From the NCBI RefSeq assembly GCF_003014755.1, contig NZ_PYAW01000001.1, positions 992,001 through 1,056,000 on the forward strand: 64,000 bases of DNA. The letters run 5' to 3'. The notes beneath the pieces were generated by a model. That model ran no database searches, was not told where the DNA came from, and saw nothing but the letters and a program-made list of their open reading frames with translations. Shown piece after piece: positions 28,579-36,670 of the stretch. This DNA comes from Chitinophaga niastensis (GTDB taxonomy: Bacteria; Bacteroidota; Bacteroidia; Chitinophagales; Chitinophagaceae). Each line of letters begins with the position of its first letter. Position 1 is the first letter of the stretch. Both the position numbers and the translations under genes were made by a program.

Positions 28579-29238
28579 ATGTTGCAGCCGTCCACGTTAA
28601 AATTTCTGAAGTCACTCAAGCTGAATAATAATAAAGTATGGTTTGATGAACACAAAGCCGAATATCAGTTAGCCAAAACCGATTTTGAAAGTATGGTACA
28701 GCAGCTGATAGATGGCATGGTCAGGCAGGATGCCTCCCTGGAGGGGCTACAGCTGAAAGATTGTGTTTTTCGTATATACAAAGACGTTAGATTTTCAAAA
28801 GACAAAACTCCTTATAAGATCAATATGGCCGCGTCGTTTCAGGCTGGCGGAAAAAAATCTACCCTGGCAGGATATTATTTCCACCTGGAGCCCGGAGGCA
28901 ATAGTTTTGCCGGTGGCGGTTTGTGGATGCCCTCAGCACCCGAACTAAAGAAGTTACGGCAGGAAATTGATTATAATTTCCACGAGTTTGAACAACTCAT
29001 CTCAAATAAAGAATTTATCAAACATTTTGGAAAGGTAGAGGGTGATACGCTCAAAACGGCGCCACAGGGGTATCTTCCGGATAATCCGGCTATTGCATAT
29101 CTGAAACTGAAAAGTTTAATCGTTTCTCATCCTGTTACAGATGAAGCTTGTACACAACCGGCAATGGTAAGAGAGATACTTAAAACATTTGCCCTCATGC
29201 AACCACTGTTGCAATTCATCAATCGGGCGATGGACTAA
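28579..29238 (+). CDS. DUF2461 family protein
   Basis: I chose ATG 28579 (219 residues) over GTG 28552 because the former follows an A-rich stretch and the family usually starts MLQPSTLKFLKSLKLNNNK. Family motifs are clear: NNNKVWFDEHKAEYQLAK, FRIYKDVRFSKDKTPYK, GYYFHLEPGGNSFAGGGLWM and QGYLPDNPAIAYLKLKS. The biochemical role of DUF2461 (TIGR02453) is unknown to me. The conserved RIYKDVRFSKDKTPYK segment suggests a binding or catalytic site. The upstream palindrome and the downstream inverted repeat leave it as a single-gene unit. Family assignment is sure. Confidence 0.88.
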   Translation: MLQPSTLKFLKSLKLNNNKVWFDEHKAEYQLAKTDFESMVQQLIDGMVRQDASLEGLQLKDCVFRIYKDVRFSKDKTPYKINMAASFQAGGKKSTLAGYYFHLEPGGNSFAGGGLWMPSAPELKKLRQEIDYNFHEFEQLISNKEFIKHFGKVEGDTLKTAPQGYLPDNPAIAYLKLKSLIVSHPVTDEACTQPAMVREILKTFALMQPLLQFINRAMD

Positions 29239-29241
29239 ATA

Positions 29242-29310
29242 ATGATGGTTTATTAGTTATCAGACTGATTACTTTCATTTTCACTGCCTAATAAACTAAT
29301 AAACCATCAT
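29242..29310. terminator. 17-bp perfect inverted repeat between convergent genes
   Basis: ATGATGGTTTATTAGTT (29242-29258) pairs perfectly with AACTAATAAACCATCAT (29294-29310). It starts four bases after the DUF2461 stop and ends 16 bases before the stop of the convergent small gene, so it is probably a shared bidirectional terminator. Confidence 0.75.
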
Positions 29311-29325
29311 CCGGTTACCCCGGGA

Positions 29326-29577
29326 TTAATTCTTGTGAATAAGGAATTCGAACGGACGTGCCTTGCGGTTCTTTAAAAGGTTTTCTTTGTCCGTACGTGC
29401 ATGAGCAAAACGTTGATTATACACGTTTGCCACCTCGATGATAGGGATAATTCCATCCAGTGTATCCTGCTGATCAACAATGTTCATGATACGGGATACC
29501 TGTGAAGAGAAATTAGTGCTCCACTCTTCGGTAAACTTGTGCATTAACAGAAGCTCGCGATTGGTGTTGGTTTTCAT
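29326..29577 (-). CDS. Small conserved-looking protein of unknown function
   Basis: The reading frame is open from 29712, but the part before Met46 is Asn/Pro/Lys-rich and does not look coding. I take ATG at 29577, giving 83 residues that start MKTNTNRELLLMHKFTEEWS. The protein is mostly helical (FSSQVSRIMNIVDQQD and IIPIIEVANVYNQRFAHART), soluble, and ends in a basic stretch (KNRKARPFEFLIHKN). I do not recognise a family with a known role. Placed between DUF2461 and asd on the minus strand, it is isolated by terminators on both sides. Confidence 0.6.
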   Translation of the reverse strand: MKTNTNRELLLMHKFTEEWSTNFSSQVSRIMNIVDQQDTLDGIIPIIEVANVYNQRFAHARTDKENLLKNRKARPFEFLIHKN

Positions 29578-29777
29578 AGGACTTAAGGGTGTTTTCTGAT
29601 TAGAAAATAACGAAAAATTCCGGCATATCTCTAAAATTGGTCTACTCTTTTCTGCAAAGAGTTTAGTTGGCATAGGATTATTACTACCAAAATTGAATTT
29701 TATCTCGCACAAATCAATACTACTTCCGTGTAATTTTTACACTTTCTGTGTTATGCTTGTGTGAAAAGCCCAAAAAA

Positions 29778-29801
29778 AAGCAAGCGCTAACACGCTTGCT
29801 T
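29778..29801 (-). terminator. Rho-independent terminator of asd (minus strand)
   Basis: AAGCAAGCG and CGCTTGCTT form a 9-bp stem around CTAACA. Read on the minus strand it is followed by TTTTTT, a classical intrinsic terminator about 95 bases after the asd stop. Confidence 0.85.
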
Positions 29802-29894
29802 TGAGTGACTTATAAATATATTTTCGTATAGTCATATGCGGGAGCTACACTAAAGGGGTAATAAGCCCCTTATTTACATAGCACAACAGTATGA

Positions 29895-30884
29895 TTACAG
29901 CCATTTCTTCTCCTGGAGATATTCGGCGATTTGAACCGCGTTGGTAGCTGCACCCTTACGAAGATTGTCGGCAACTATCCACATATTCACTGTTTTAGGC
30001 TGCGTTTCATCCCTGCGGATACGGCCTACAAATACTTCGTCTTTGTCGTGTGCATCTTTAGGCATAGGATAAAGCGCTTTAGACGGATCGTCTACAACGA
30101 TTACCCCTGGCGTTTTTGCGAGCAATGCACGCAATTCGGCTACCTCATATTCATTTTCAAATTCGATGTTTACTGATTCACTATGACCACCCATTACCGG
30201 AATACGTACAGTCGTAGCCGTTACCTGGATATGATCATCTCTCATAATCTTCTTTGTTTCATTCACCATCTTCATCTCTTCTTTCGTATAGCCGTTCTCG
30301 AGAAACACGTCTATCTGTGGGATGGCATTCATATCTATCGTATAAGGATAGGCCATTTCACCGGTAATACCCTGTCTTTCATTCATCAGCTGCGTTACGG
30401 CTTTAACACCTGTACCGGTTACTGACTGATAAGTAGATACTACTACCCGCTTGATTTTATATTTCTCGTGCAGTGGTTTCAGCACCAGCACCATCTGTAT
30501 GGTGGAACAGTTAGGATTGGCAATAATTTTGTCTTCCGGTGTAATGGCATCTCCGTTTACTTCCGGTACTACCAGTTTTTTAGTAGGGTCCATTCTCCAG
30601 GCACTGGAGTTATCAATAACTGTAATACCTGCTGCTGCAAATTTAGGCGCCCATTCCAGCGAAGTGCTTCCGCCGGCAGAAAAGATAGCTACATTAGGCT
30701 GCATGGCAATAGCCGTTTCGGCGCTAACCACCTTCCAGGTCTTGCCCTTAAATGTTACTTCCTTACCAACGGACTTCTCAGAAGCCACGGGAATCAATTC
30801 TGTAACGGGAAAATTTCTTTCCGTTAACACCTGTAACATTTTTGAGCCTACCAGTCCGGTAGCTCCTACTACGGCAACTTTCAT
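29895..30884 (-). CDS. asd: Aspartate-semialdehyde dehydrogenase
   Basis: This 329-residue protein reduces aspartyl phosphate to aspartate semialdehyde with NADPH, at the branch leading to lysine/diaminopimelate, threonine and methionine. The N-terminal nucleotide-binding motif is VAVVGATGLVGSKMLQVL. The catalytic cysteine is in NPNCSTIQM (near residue 129). Downstream are the VSTYQSVTGTG segment and the substrate/general base motif RIPVMGGHSESVNIEF. The length is typical. The gene stands alone, with a -7 element TAATTTTG on the minus strand (30914-30921) and an intrinsic terminator after it. It is divergent from the lamin-tail protein gene. Confidence 0.97.
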   Translation of the reverse strand: MKVAVVGATGLVGSKMLQVLTERNFPVTELIPVASEKSVGKEVTFKGKTWKVVSAETAIAMQPNVAIFSAGGSTSLEWAPKFAAAGITVIDNSSAWRMDPTKKLVVPEVNGDAITPEDKIIANPNCSTIQMVLVLKPLHEKYKIKRVVVSTYQSVTGTGVKAVTQLMNERQGITGEMAYPYTIDMNAIPQIDVFLENGYTKEEMKMVNETKKIMRDDHIQVTATTVRIPVMGGHSESVNIEFENEYEVAELRALLAKTPGVIVVDDPSKALYPMPKDAHDKDEVFVGRIRRDETQPKTVNMWIVADNLRKGAATNAVQIAEYLQEKKWL

Positions 30885-30913
30885 TTTGTTTTACATTTTA
30901 AATTTTGGAAGCC

Positions 30914-30921
30914 CAAAATTA
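30914..30921 (-). promoter_or_regulatory. Candidate -7 element for asd
   Basis: On the minus strand the sequence reads TAATTTTG, matching TAnnTTTG, 30 bases upstream of the asd start. A TTG lies about 22 bases further upstream. Confidence 0.5.
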
Positions 30922-31002
30922 ATATATACTACCCGCTTTTCATAGCAATAAGATTTTTTATTCTGTTTAGATGGCATTAACACACGAAAGAAATTTTGCG
31001 GC

Positions 31003-31010
31003 TAAGTTTG
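31003..31010 (+). promoter_or_regulatory. Candidate -7 element for the lamin-tail protein gene
   Basis: TAAGTTTG matches TAnnTTTG 22 bases before the ATG at 31032. Transcription would begin near 31017, which rules out the upstream in-frame start at 30996. Confidence 0.5.
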
Positions 31011-31031
31011 TATCACCCAAAAAAACAATAT

Positions 31032-32741
31032 ATGAGAGTGCCCATTGTTTGTACCTGCCTGTTATTACAGGTACTCGCCGGCTATTCACAGGTGCCGGCC
31101 ATCTATGATGTAATAATACAGGAGATAATGCCCAAACCTTCTCCTGTGGCTGGATTACCGCCATATGAATATATTGAGCTGCGGAATGTCAGCGCTGCTC
31201 CTGTTCAATTGCAAAACTGGCACCTGGTAGTAAATAAACGGGATGTATTACTGCCAACTTGCTTATTGCAGCCGGATAGCCTGCTTTTGTTATGCCCGAT
31301 AGCCGCGGTAAGCAGTTATAACATTCCAAATATCAGGGGATTAGACCGCTTCCCTGCACTGCCAGATGATAGCGGACTGGTGGTGTTATATGATCAAAAT
31401 AAAAAGGTAATGCATGCTATCGCGTACAATCAAAGCTGGTATGGCAATTCCCGTTTAAGCAAGGGCGGTTATAGCCTGGAAATGATAAATGCCGCTTTTC
31501 CCTGTAGCGGTAAAATAAACTGGTGCGCCAGCCCGGCTCCCGCAAGCGGTACACCGGGCAAACCCAATGCAGCGGCTGCAGCTACAACTGATGACACAAG
31601 ACCTGATCTTTTATATGCCGTAGTAACTGATAGTATGCACGTGTTATTACAATTCAGCAAAACGCTGGACAGTACATTGGCGGCGGATCCTGCCCGATAT
31701 CAGGTAAATGGTGGAATAAATGTAGCTGCGGTTGTGGTAGTGCCGCCCTTATTTAATTTAGTGCAACTGCAGTTGTCTGCTGCGATACAATCGCAGCAGG
31801 TATATACCCTTGACACCAGGGGGCTTGCAGACTGTAAAGGCTTGGAAAGTGGCATAAAAACAGCGGTCACGTTGGGTTTGCCACAACAACCAGCAGTTTT
31901 TGATGTAGTGTTGAATGAGTTGTTGTTTTATCCCCCGGCCGGCGTCCCTGAATTTATAGAGTTGTATAATCGCAGTAATAAGGTCATAGATCTGCAACAG
32001 TTGCGTATTTGCGCCAGAAAGCAAGACGGAAGCCTGGGAACGGTTAAAAATATAGCGCCTGCAGGCCGGCTGCTGATGCCTGGTAAATTGGTGGCCCTTA
32101 CTACAGATGCGGCGCTGTTATGCAGCCACTACACCTGTAAAGCGCGGGAAAACATACAGGAGGTAAACAGTTTACCATCTATGCCCATGGCAGAAGGGCA
32201 ACTGGTGCTGCTTCGCAGTGATAGTACGGTGATTGATGAATTGCATTATACGGATGGGCAGCATTTTCCGCTGGCCAGTGCCTTACAGGGCATTTCCCTG
32301 GAGCGTTTGAACACAGAATTGCCCACCAGTAACGGAGATAACTGGCATTCTGCCGCTGCTACAGCGGGTTATGCCACACCTGGCTGGCCAAACTCGCAGC
32401 AGTGGCCACAAGAGGGAGAGCAAACCACTATCACAGTAATGCCGGCCGTTTTTTCTCCGGATGGCGATGGAATAGCTGACCTGGCGCAGCTGACCTGGCA
32501 ATTGCCCGCCCCTGGCTGTGTGGCCAATGTGACAATATTTGACGCGCAGGGGAAACCAGTACGCTTCCTTGCCCGTAATATTTTACTCGGAAATACAGGA
32601 TATTTGCGCTGGGATGGATCTGGAGAAAATGCAGTAGTTTTGCCTTCAGGTATTTACATATTTTTTATAGAGATATTTAATCTCAAAGGCCACGTGAAAC
32701 GCTGGAAACGTACTGTGGTCATGGCACGAAAGTTGAACTGA
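31032..32741 (+). CDS. Secreted protein with two lamin-tail domains and a T9SS-like C-terminus
   Basis: This protein has 569 residues and a signal peptide (RVPIVCTCLLLQVLAGYSQ). Two lamin-tail-like beta-sandwiches are visible: one from about residue 25 (IIQEIMPKPSP ... YEYIELRNVSAAPVQLQNW) and one in the middle (VLNELLFYPPAGVPEFIELY). A region like a bacterial Ig/SbsA domain lies between them (LLYAVVTDSMHVLLQFSKTL). The C-terminal ~100 residues (PAVFSPDGDGIADLAQLTW ... LRWDGSG ... LPSGIYIFFIEIF) match the FlgD-like/gliding-associated sorting fold. It is probably exported by T9SS and displayed on the surface. The start at 31032 fits both the signal peptide and the promoter. Its exact function is unknown. 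Confidence 0.85.
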   Translation: MRVPIVCTCLLLQVLAGYSQVPAIYDVIIQEIMPKPSPVAGLPPYEYIELRNVSAAPVQLQNWHLVVNKRDVLLPTCLLQPDSLLLLCPIAAVSSYNIPNIRGLDRFPALPDDSGLVVLYDQNKKVMHAIAYNQSWYGNSRLSKGGYSLEMINAAFPCSGKINWCASPAPASGTPGKPNAAAAATTDDTRPDLLYAVVTDSMHVLLQFSKTLDSTLAADPARYQVNGGINVAAVVVVPPLFNLVQLQLSAAIQSQQVYTLDTRGLADCKGLESGIKTAVTLGLPQQPAVFDVVLNELLFYPPAGVPEFIELYNRSNKVIDLQQLRICARKQDGSLGTVKNIAPAGRLLMPGKLVALTTDAALLCSHYTCKARENIQEVNSLPSMPMAEGQLVLLRSDSTVIDELHYTDGQHFPLASALQGISLERLNTELPTSNGDNWHSAAATAGYATPGWPNSQQWPQEGEQTTITVMPAVFSPDGDGIADLAQLTWQLPAPGCVANVTIFDAQGKPVRFLARNILLGNTGYLRWDGSGENAVVLPSGIYIFFIEIFNLKGHVKRWKRTVVMARKLN

Positions 32742-32807
32742 TGCGGCCCCCTGGCGATGGCCTTTTTTCAGGTTAAAAATAGCAGCGGGCAATCTATTAT
32801 AATTATT

Positions 32808-32815
32808 TATATTTG
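32808..32815 (+). promoter_or_regulatory. Candidate -7 element for the DUF5606 gene
   Basis: TATATTTG matches TAnnTTTG, 20 bases before the ATG at 32836. This implies a very short untranslated leader. I see no clear -33 element. Confidence 0.45.
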
Positions 32816-32835
32816 CGCTTCCTAAAAATTTGAAC

Positions 32836-33501
32836 ATGCAGTACAGAGAAATTGTTGCAGTAACCGGATTGGGCGGTTTGTTTCAGTTAGTAGCCAGCAA
32901 ACAAGATGGCGCCATCGTAAGGTCACTGGAAGATAAAAGTACAAGGTTTGTATCTTCCCGCGTGCATAATTTTACTCCACTGGAAAGTATTGAAGTATTC
33001 ACTACCGGCGAAAACGTAAACCTGGCTGAAGTATTCAAAGCCATGGATGAAAAAGCAGCAGCATTTCCCCCTGCAGCAGGTAAGGCAGATAACAATGCGA
33101 TCAAAGCCTATTTCAAAAATGTATTCCCTGAATTCGATGAAGACAGAGTATACGTGAGTGATATGAAGAAAATGGTGAAATGGTTTAGTATCCTCAAAGC
33201 AAATGATCTGTTGCGTTTTGAAGAGATCCTGGCTGATGGTGAAGCGGAAGAAGTTGTTGCAGAAGCCGCTGCTCCTGAAACAAAGAAAAAAGCAGCAACA
33301 GCTGCAACAGAAGAAGTAGTAACAGAAGAAAAGCCTAAGAAGCCACGTGCTAAAAAGGCTGCTGACAAAGAAGAAGGTGAAGAAGGTGCTGAAGAAAAAG
33401 CGCCTAAGAAAACAAAAGCTAAGAAAGAAGACGCGCCGGCTGCAGAAGGTGAAGAACCTAAGAAAGTTGCTAAGCCACGCAAGAAGAAAACAGAAGAATA
33501 G
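32836..33501 (+). CDS. DUF5606 protein with a long Lys/Ala/Glu-rich tail
   Basis: I chose ATG 32836 (221 residues); a TTG two codons earlier is less likely. Residues 1-135 are the conserved Bacteroidota domain: QYREIVAVTGLGGLFQLVAS, KQDGAIVRSLEDKSTRFVSS, and then PEFDEDRVYVSDMKKMVKWF. From about residue 140 the sequence is low-complexity Ala/Lys/Glu with Pro-Lys-Lys and Ala-Lys-Lys words, ending PRKKKTEE, like eukaryotic H1 or bacterial histone-like tails. The role of DUF5606 is unknown to me. The tail suggests nucleic-acid contact, but its many Glu residues make that uncertain. A strong terminator follows immediately. Confidence 0.85.
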   Translation: MQYREIVAVTGLGGLFQLVASKQDGAIVRSLEDKSTRFVSSRVHNFTPLESIEVFTTGENVNLAEVFKAMDEKAAAFPPAAGKADNNAIKAYFKNVFPEFDEDRVYVSDMKKMVKWFSILKANDLLRFEEILADGEAEEVVAEAAAPETKKKAATAATEEVVTEEKPKKPRAKKAADKEEGEEGAEEKAPKKTKAKKEDAPAAEGEEPKKVAKPRKKKTEE

Positions 33502-33524
33502 TCGATTCCAACATCATTTAATAA

Positions 33525-33580
33525 TCCAGACTTCTATGTTGCAGGTATTTTACTTGTGGATAGAAGTCTGGAATTTTTTA
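33525..33580 (+). terminator. Intrinsic terminator of the DUF5606 gene, directly before the M3 peptidase start
   Basis: TCCAGACTTCTA (33525-33536) pairs perfectly with TAGAAGTCTGGA (33561-33572), and a T-run follows to about 33579. The next gene starts at 33591, so there is almost no room for a promoter after the terminator. Confidence 0.85.
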
Positions 33581-33590
33581 TTTTAGTAAG

Positions 33591-35312
33591 ATGAATAAAT
33601 TAAACGCAGATATAAAAAAACTCCCACGTCACTTTCTTCCGGAAGAATTTAAAGTGACTACCTGGGAAGCCCTGCAGCCCTACTTTGAGGCGCTGCAACA
33701 GCGGGAAATCAGCCACGTGACTGATCTGGAAAAATGGCTCAAAGATATGAGCGAACTGGAAGCGGTAATCAGCGAAGATGCCTGCTGGCGACAGATCCGC
33801 ATGACGTGTGATACCACCAGCAAAGAGCTGGAGGAAGCTTTCACCTACTTCTGCATGGAAATACAGCCACAGCTGCAGCCCTATGCAGATGCGCTCAACA
33901 AAAAACTACTGGAAAGCCCGTTTTTAAAAGACCTGGACCAGGATCTTTATAAAACCTATCTCCGCAGTGTTAAAAAACAGGTGAAACTATTCCGTGAGGA
34001 AAATATTCCTATTCAGGCTGAACTTAGCGTAATGGCCCAGCAATACGGCGTTATCGCAGGTAAAATGACCATTACTGTCAAAGACCAGGAATACACGCTG
34101 CAACAGGCCGCAAAATTCCTGGAAAACAGTGATCGTTCCCTGCGGGAGGAAGTATTTACCAAAACAGCTGCCCGCCGCCTGGAAGACCGGCAGGCGCTGG
34201 ATGAATTGTACACAGGTCTTATCCTGAAACGCGACCAGGTGGCAAAGAATGCAGGATTCGCAAACTACCGCGATTATAAATTCGAAGAACTGGGCCGCTT
34301 TGATTATACCAAAGAAGATAGCTTCCAGTTCCACGATGCTATCAAAGCGCATTTAGTGCCATTGGTACAACAGATTCTTGAAAAACAAAAAGGAAAACTG
34401 CAACTGGATACCCTGAAACCATGGGATACTGATGCAGAACCTATAGGTATTAAGCCACTGGAGCCATTCCACACCGGTGATGAACTGGTAACAAAAGCCA
34501 TCGCTACTTTTGATGAGCTGGGCCCTTTCTTTGGCAACTGTTTACGGGTAATGAAACAAATGGGTCGCCTGGATCTGGAAAGCCGCAAGGGTAAAGCACC
34601 CGGTGGTTATAACTGTCCGCTGTCGGAAACCGGTGTGCCGTTTATTTTCATGAATGCGGCTGGTCAGATGAAAGACCTGACTACCATGGTCCACGAAGGT
34701 GGCCACGCAGTGCACTCTTTCCTGAGTCATAACCTGCCACTCAGCGCATTTAAGGAATACCCGATGGAAATTGCAGAAGTAGCCAGTATGAGCATGGAAT
34801 TATTTACCATGGATCACTGGAATATCTTCTTCGATGATGCGGAACAACTGCGTCGGGCACGCCTGCAGCAGCTGGAGCGCGCCATCACTATATTCCCCTG
34901 GATCGCTACCATCGATAAATTCCAGCATTGGATTTATGAACACCCGCAACACACCGTAGCAGAACGTACTGCTAAATGGCAGGAGATCTTAAAAGAGTTC
35001 TCTCCTGCTATCGTGGATTGGTCTGGTCATGAAGATTACCGTGAAATTACCTGGCAGAAGCAACTTCACCTGTTTGAAGTGCCTTTCTATTATATTGAGT
35101 ACGGTATTGCTCAGCTGGGTGCTATTGCTATGTGGAAGCAATACAAGGAAAACAAAACCCAGGCGCTGGATAACTACGTACAGGCGTTAAGTTTAGGTAA
35201 TACCAAAACCTTACCTGATCTGTATAAAGCAGCCGGTATTAAGTTTGATTTTTCTCCGGTGTATGTGAAGGAACTGGCAGATTTTGTGAAGCAGGAAATT
35301 GAGCAATTGTAA
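33591..35312 (+). CDS. M3 family oligoendopeptidase
   Basis: This 573-residue cytoplasmic enzyme has no signal peptide. The zinc-binding motif HEGGHAVHSF (an HExxH variant typical of M3) and a downstream Glu in EVASMSME give the metal site. Other M3 family segments are LPLSAFKEYPMEIAEVAS and YYIEYGIAQLGAIAMW. It would cut short peptides left by protein turnover or uptake, like PepF or thimet oligopeptidases. The start codon lies only about 11 bases after a strong terminator, so its transcription probably depends on read-through or on a promoter overlapping the hairpin. A 21-bp palindrome ends the gene. Confidence 0.92.
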   Translation: MNKLNADIKKLPRHFLPEEFKVTTWEALQPYFEALQQREISHVTDLEKWLKDMSELEAVISEDACWRQIRMTCDTTSKELEEAFTYFCMEIQPQLQPYADALNKKLLESPFLKDLDQDLYKTYLRSVKKQVKLFREENIPIQAELSVMAQQYGVIAGKMTITVKDQEYTLQQAAKFLENSDRSLREEVFTKTAARRLEDRQALDELYTGLILKRDQVAKNAGFANYRDYKFEELGRFDYTKEDSFQFHDAIKAHLVPLVQQILEKQKGKLQLDTLKPWDTDAEPIGIKPLEPFHTGDELVTKAIATFDELGPFFGNCLRVMKQMGRLDLESRKGKAPGGYNCPLSETGVPFIFMNAAGQMKDLTTMVHEGGHAVHSFLSHNLPLSAFKEYPMEIAEVASMSMELFTMDHWNIFFDDAEQLRRARLQQLERAITIFPWIATIDKFQHWIYEHPQHTVAERTAKWQEILKEFSPAIVDWSGHEDYREITWQKQLHLFEVPFYYIEYGIAQLGAIAMWKQYKENKTQALDNYVQALSLGNTKTLPDLYKAAGIKFDFSPVYVKELADFVKQEIEQL

Positions 35313-35321
35313 AATAATAGC

Positions 35322-35371
35322 ATAAATGGAAAATGGCTGTGGGATTGAATCCACAGCCATTTTCCATTTAT
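35322..35371. terminator. 21-bp perfect palindrome between convergent genes
   Basis: ATAAATGGAAAATGGCTGTGG pairs perfectly with its complement across an 8-base loop. It lies between the M3 peptidase and the Fur-family regulator, which converge here, so it is likely a bidirectional terminator. The stem has no mismatch. Confidence 0.85.
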
Positions 35372-35387
35372 AGCTTTTCTTCGGAAA

Positions 35388-35822
35388 TTATTTACACGAT
35401 TTACACACCCCACTCACCACTACTTCCACATTATGCGCTGCATAACCTTTGGGAAGTTGTATTGGCGGTACATCTGTATCATCTAAACAAATGGTAGTAC
35501 CACATGTTTCACATTTAAAGTGAATATGATGATCATGATGATGATGTTCTGAACATTCCGATTTGCATACTGCGTAGCGTACGGAAGTATCTGTAGTAGG
35601 TATTTTATGAATGATGCCTTTATCCAGGAAGGTTTGTAAGGTACGGTATACGGTTACGCGATCAAACGATTTGCCAGCCAACTTTTCGAAGTCACTGTGT
35701 TCCAGCGCGCCGTTGCTTTTCATGAACAGTTCCAGGATCTTGATCCTGGTATCTGTTACACTTAGTTTACTGTCGCGTAATAAAACGCCGATACGTTCTG
35801 TTATTTGTTGCTTGGTGCCCAT
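35388..35822 (-). CDS. Fur family metalloregulator, probably Zur-like
   Basis: This protein has 144 residues. The N-terminal winged-helix (SVTDTRIKILELFMKSNGAL, then DRVTVYRTLQTFLDKG) is the Fur DNA-binding domain. The C-terminal half has the metal-binding and dimerisation elements: a His-rich stretch EHHHHDHHIHFKCETCG and a second CxxC at the C-terminus (GVCKSCK), which together form the structural zinc site. The facing genes (MerC, COG0523 GTPase, TonB receptor) and the palindrome in their promoter point to zinc (Zur) rather than iron or peroxide sensing. That is inferred from context. It is probably transcribed with the upstream SCO gene, since the gap is only 14 bases. Confidence 0.88.
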   Translation of the reverse strand: MGTKQQITERIGVLLRDSKLSVTDTRIKILELFMKSNGALEHSDFEKLAGKSFDRVTVYRTLQTFLDKGIIHKIPTTDTSVRYAVCKSECSEHHHHDHHIHFKCETCGTTICLDDTDVPPIQLPKGYAAHNVEVVVSGVCKSCK

Positions 35823-35836
35823 GATGAAAAAAAACT

Positions 35837-36463
35837 TTATTCTTCCATTAAACGCTCTATGTCTTCCATTAATTTATTCACATCCTGTTGTTTGGTGCCT
35901 TCGTACAGTCCACGGATTTGTCCTGTTTTGTCTACCAGTGCAAACCATTGGGTGTGTACAAAATCTTCGTCACCTGCGTAGGTGCCATCGTCTACAAGAT
36001 ATCCCTGACGGGCCAAACGGTACAACTGCTTCTTATCACCGGTGAGGAACCACCAGTTTTTTTCATCAGCGCCATGTTTGGCAGCATATTCCTTTAGTAC
36101 AGGAACGCTGTCGTGTTCCGGATCTACTGTATGTGATAAGATCAGGAAATTTGGATTGTTTTTATATTTTGCATACACCTTTTCCATATTCGTATTCATC
36201 TTAGGACAAATACCGGTACAGGTGGTAAAGAAAAATTCTGATACATAGATTTTATCCTTTACGTCTTCCTTTGATTTTGTGTTACCATTCTGGTCTGTAA
36301 ATGAAAATCCTGGAACAGTATGGCCGGGTGCTCCCAAAACAGGCAGCTTTTCCTTACCCAGAAACGTTCCCCTCTCGCCCTTGATCACATAAGCGGAGTA
36401 GCCAAGGAAACCCGCGCTTAACACTACAAAAAATGAAATTAATATGATTGCTGTCTTCGACAT
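35837..36463 (-). CDS. SCO1/SenC family copper-binding protein
   Basis: This 208-residue protein has an N-terminal membrane anchor (TAIILISFFVVLSAGFLGYS) and a thioredoxin-like domain. The copper-binding CxxxC motif is TTCTGICPKMN and the ligand His is in DFVHTQWFALVD. The WWFLTGDKKQLYRLA segment is typical for SCO. Such proteins deliver copper to CuA of cytochrome oxidase or act as thiol reductants. A second SCO gene lies in the oxidase operon at 57945. This copy is instead paired with the Fur/Zur-type regulator, so it may serve metal-limited conditions. Promoter TACCTTTG on the minus strand at 36499-36506. Confidence 0.92.
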   Translation of the reverse strand: MSKTAIILISFFVVLSAGFLGYSAYVIKGERGTFLGKEKLPVLGAPGHTVPGFSFTDQNGNTKSKEDVKDKIYVSEFFFTTCTGICPKMNTNMEKVYAKYKNNPNFLILSHTVDPEHDSVPVLKEYAAKHGADEKNWWFLTGDKKQLYRLARQGYLVDDGTYAGDEDFVHTQWFALVDKTGQIRGLYEGTKQQDVNKLMEDIERLMEE

Positions 36464-36498
36464 AGGTATGATCCCTCTGTTTTATTCGATATAATATA

Positions 36499-36506
36499 CA
36501 AAGGTA
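36499..36506 (-). promoter_or_regulatory. Candidate -7 element for the SCO-Fur transcript
   Basis: On the minus strand the sequence reads TACCTTTG, matching TAnnTTTG, 36 bases before the SCO start. It is about 107 bases from the palindrome that overlaps the opposite promoter. Confidence 0.5.
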
Positions 36507-36612
36507 GCACATAGTTAACAGATGCCCAGCGATGTATATTTTCGTTTTGCTTTTTAACACGCCCACAACAGTTTACGATTGAAAAAATAAATTATTCAAT
36601 ATCATTGAGAAA

Positions 36613-36650
36613 ATTAATTTGCAACATTGTTGCAAATTAATGTAGTTTTG
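36613..36650 (+). promoter_or_regulatory. Zur/Fur-type operator palindrome within the MerC operon promoter
   Basis: ATTAATTTGCAACA (36613-36626), a central T, and TGTTGCAAATTAAT (36628-36641) form a perfect 29-bp palindrome. TTTG at 36618-36621 and TAGTTTTG at 36643-36650 fit the -33 and -7 elements of the rightward promoter, so the palindrome fills the spacer and a bound dimer would block RNA polymerase. This layout is that of a Fur-family repressor site. Transcription would start near 36657. Confidence 0.75.
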
Positions 36651-36670
36651 TGAAGATAGAAAATCAGGGT

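Noticed and set aside
30451-30945. A 164-codon frame opposite asd
   Set aside because: It overlaps asd and its promoter, with no family resemblance.
36650-36670. GTG 36650 as the start of the MerC gene
   Set aside because: It overlaps the -7 element TAGTTTTG and would lie upstream of the expected transcription start.
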